Below, in pieces: positions 63,172 to 64,000 of a stretch of 64,000 bases of DNA. The stretch comes from Clostridiales bacterium (lineage in GTDB: Bacteria > Bacillota > Clostridia > Saccharofermentanales > Saccharofermentanaceae). A program made the translations under genes and the position numbers. The stretch is taken from contig JAFZVE010000049.1 of assembly GCA_017617995.1 (NCBI GenBank), positions 62,001-126,000 on the forward strand, given 5' to 3'. Each line of letters starts with the position of its first letter. The stretch's first letter is position 1. The notes under the pieces were generated by a model, which was not told the origin of the DNA, did no database searches, and saw only the letters and a program-made list of their open reading frames with translations.

Positions 63172-63756
63172 ATGAAAAAATCGGAGGAGAGTTTCTTGGA
63201 AGACGATAAGATCGTAGATTTATTCTTGTCCAGAGACGAACAGGCTATCACTGAGACGTCAAAGAAATACGGCAAGCGGCTTCGACGGATCGCATTTGAT
63301 ATCCTGTGCGACCACGAGGCGGCGGAAGAGTGCGAGAACGATGCGTACTTAAAGACATGGAACCTGATTCCGCCTCACGAACCGCGGACGTATTTCTTTG
63401 CATTTGTTGGTAGGATCGTCAGACACTGTGCGCTGGATATCTGCAAGGCCAATCGCCGGCAGAAGCGGTATGCCGTGTATAGTGAACTGACACAGGAGAT
63501 GCAGGAATGTATTCCGGCGCCCTATTCCACAGAAGCGGAGATGGACAGGCTTTGCCTCAAGGAACTCTTGGAGACCTTTCTGGATTCCTGCTCTGAAGAG
63601 CAGCAGAGAGTGTTTGTTAGAAGATACTGGTACTTCGAATCCGTCGAAAGTATTGCCAAAAGATATGGTATGACGCAAAGCAAAGTCAAGACAGTGCTTT
63701 TCCGGATGAGAAAGAAACTGAAAGAGAATCTGAAAAATGGAGGTTATTCTCTATGA
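63172..63756 (+). CDS. ECF-type RNA polymerase sigma factor
   Basis: 194 residues. Region 2 (about 20-90: AITETSKKYGKRLRRIAFDILCDHEAAEECENDAYLKTWNLIP) and region 4 (about 135-190: EEQQRVFVRRYWYFESVESIAKRYGMTQSKVKTVLFRMRKKLKE) are clear. ATG 63172 is chosen over 63166 because AAGGGTG then lies 7 nt upstream. The downstream anti-sigma gene overlaps its stop (ATGA), so both are translated together. It is unrelated in layout to the fused sigma factor at 53-54 kb. Confidence 0.9.
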   Translation: MKKSEESFLEDDKIVDLFLSRDEQAITETSKKYGKRLRRIAFDILCDHEAAEECENDAYLKTWNLIPPHEPRTYFFAFVGRIVRHCALDICKANRRQKRYAVYSELTQEMQECIPAPYSTEAEMDRLCLKELLETFLDSCSEEQQRVFVRRYWYFESVESIAKRYGMTQSKVKTVLFRMRKKLKENLKNGGYSL

Positions 63757-64000
63757 CGGGTCACGATTTATTGGATACTTTAGGCGATATTGATGCCCGA
63801 TTCCTTCGGAACGAGGCGGATATGCAGGCAAAGAACGACGGAAAATACATGTGGTTGGCTGTTGCTGCCGCGCTTCTGGTGATTGCAGGGGGCGTCTATG
63901 TCGTCTCGAGATTTGTTCTGCCAGGAAGGCAGGAGGCGAAAGCCACAGCTGCCGTCACGTATACTGCGCCATCAGAAACGACGAATACTGTCCCAACGTC
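63753..64000 (+). CDS. Anti-sigma factor, N-terminal part (runs off the window)
   Basis: The visible 82 residues have a cytosolic part (MTGHDLLDTLGDIDARFLRN...), one membrane segment (about 37-55: WLAVAAALLVIAGGVYVV) and the start of a Thr/Ser-rich outer region. The ATG overlaps the sigma stop as ATGA, with GGAGG upstream. Position and layout fit a single-pass anti-sigma factor of the DUF4179-like kind; the family cannot be fixed from this part. Confidence 0.75.
   Translation, partial: MTGHDLLDTLGDIDARFLRNEADMQAKNDGKYMWLAVAAALLVIAGGVYVVSRFVLPGRQEAKATAAVTYTAPSETTNTVPT

Overview
The window reads as chromosomal DNA of a low-to-mid GC Firmicute, most likely a gut or rumen Clostridia member. Supporting signs are strong AAGGAGG ribosome sites, a sucrose phosphotransferase (PTS) locus, a DUF1836 regulator, a lysine/alanine-rich DUF6465-like protein, several TFIIB-type zinc-ribbon membrane proteins and lipoproteins with short lipobox signals. 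I see no phage block, CRISPR array, complete insertion sequence or rRNA. Genes are dense and intergenic gaps are mostly under 300 bases. All family names come from reading the translated sequence by eye; no database search was run.

Layout: 1-2.5 kb holds the end of a possible cardiolipin synthase, a two-domain polyphosphate kinase 2 and a small membrane protein. 2.5-9 kb holds a LacI-like/GGDEF diguanylate cyclase divergent from an aconitase-family hydratase that is coupled to a GH127 arabinofuranosidase. 9-13.4 kb holds a serpin lipoprotein, an ASCH protein, a lysophospholipase-like hydrolase and a polysaccharide polymerase-like membrane protein. 13.4-16.8 kb is an operon of DUF1836 regulator, histidine-rich NfeD protein and flotillin. 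It starts with a sigma-A-type promoter carrying a 10-bp palindrome, followed by a leader that can fold into a three-way junction. 17-23.3 kb holds a DUF2974 hydrolase, a degenerate GGDEF-EAL protein, aquaporin Z, a metallo-beta-lactamase-fold protein and a MATE transporter. 23.4-30.7 kb is a sucrose PTS cluster (EIIBCA, GH32 hydrolase, fructokinase) that also carries HPr and Enzyme I. 30.9 kb is glyceraldehyde-3-phosphate dehydrogenase.

32-36 kb carries a tandem duplication of a two-gene module (zinc-ribbon membrane protein plus single-pass protein). 36-44 kb holds a small exported protein, AraC and TetR regulators, a GNAT enzyme, a three-gene ABC-2 exporter, a GNAT/pyrophosphatase-like fusion, the DUF6465-like protein and ThrH. 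44-49 kb is a divergent diguanylate cyclase/HD-GYP pair and a lipoprotein. 49-55 kb holds another zinc-ribbon membrane protein and an unusual ECF sigma factor fused to a membrane anchor and extracytoplasmic domain. Two lipoproteins related to that domain follow it. 55-64 kb holds a second HD-GYP, a DUF4261 protein, a large solute-binding lipoprotein, a fragment of a mobile-element-like gene, a membrane protein with a G10 tract before its start, an Ig-like lipoprotein, the 3' half of tRNA-Thr, and an ECF sigma/anti-sigma pair running off the end.

The most promising undescribed system is the ECF-fusion locus at 51.4-54.6 kb. The sigma gene and the first lipoprotein gene each carry the same promoter box with identical spacing. 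The similarity between the fusion and the lipoproteins extends upstream of the lipoprotein start codons into what is coding sequence in the sigma gene. Second is the structured leader plus histidine-rich NfeD/flotillin operon. Cyclic-di-GMP signalling is over-represented, with five enzymes in 64 kb.
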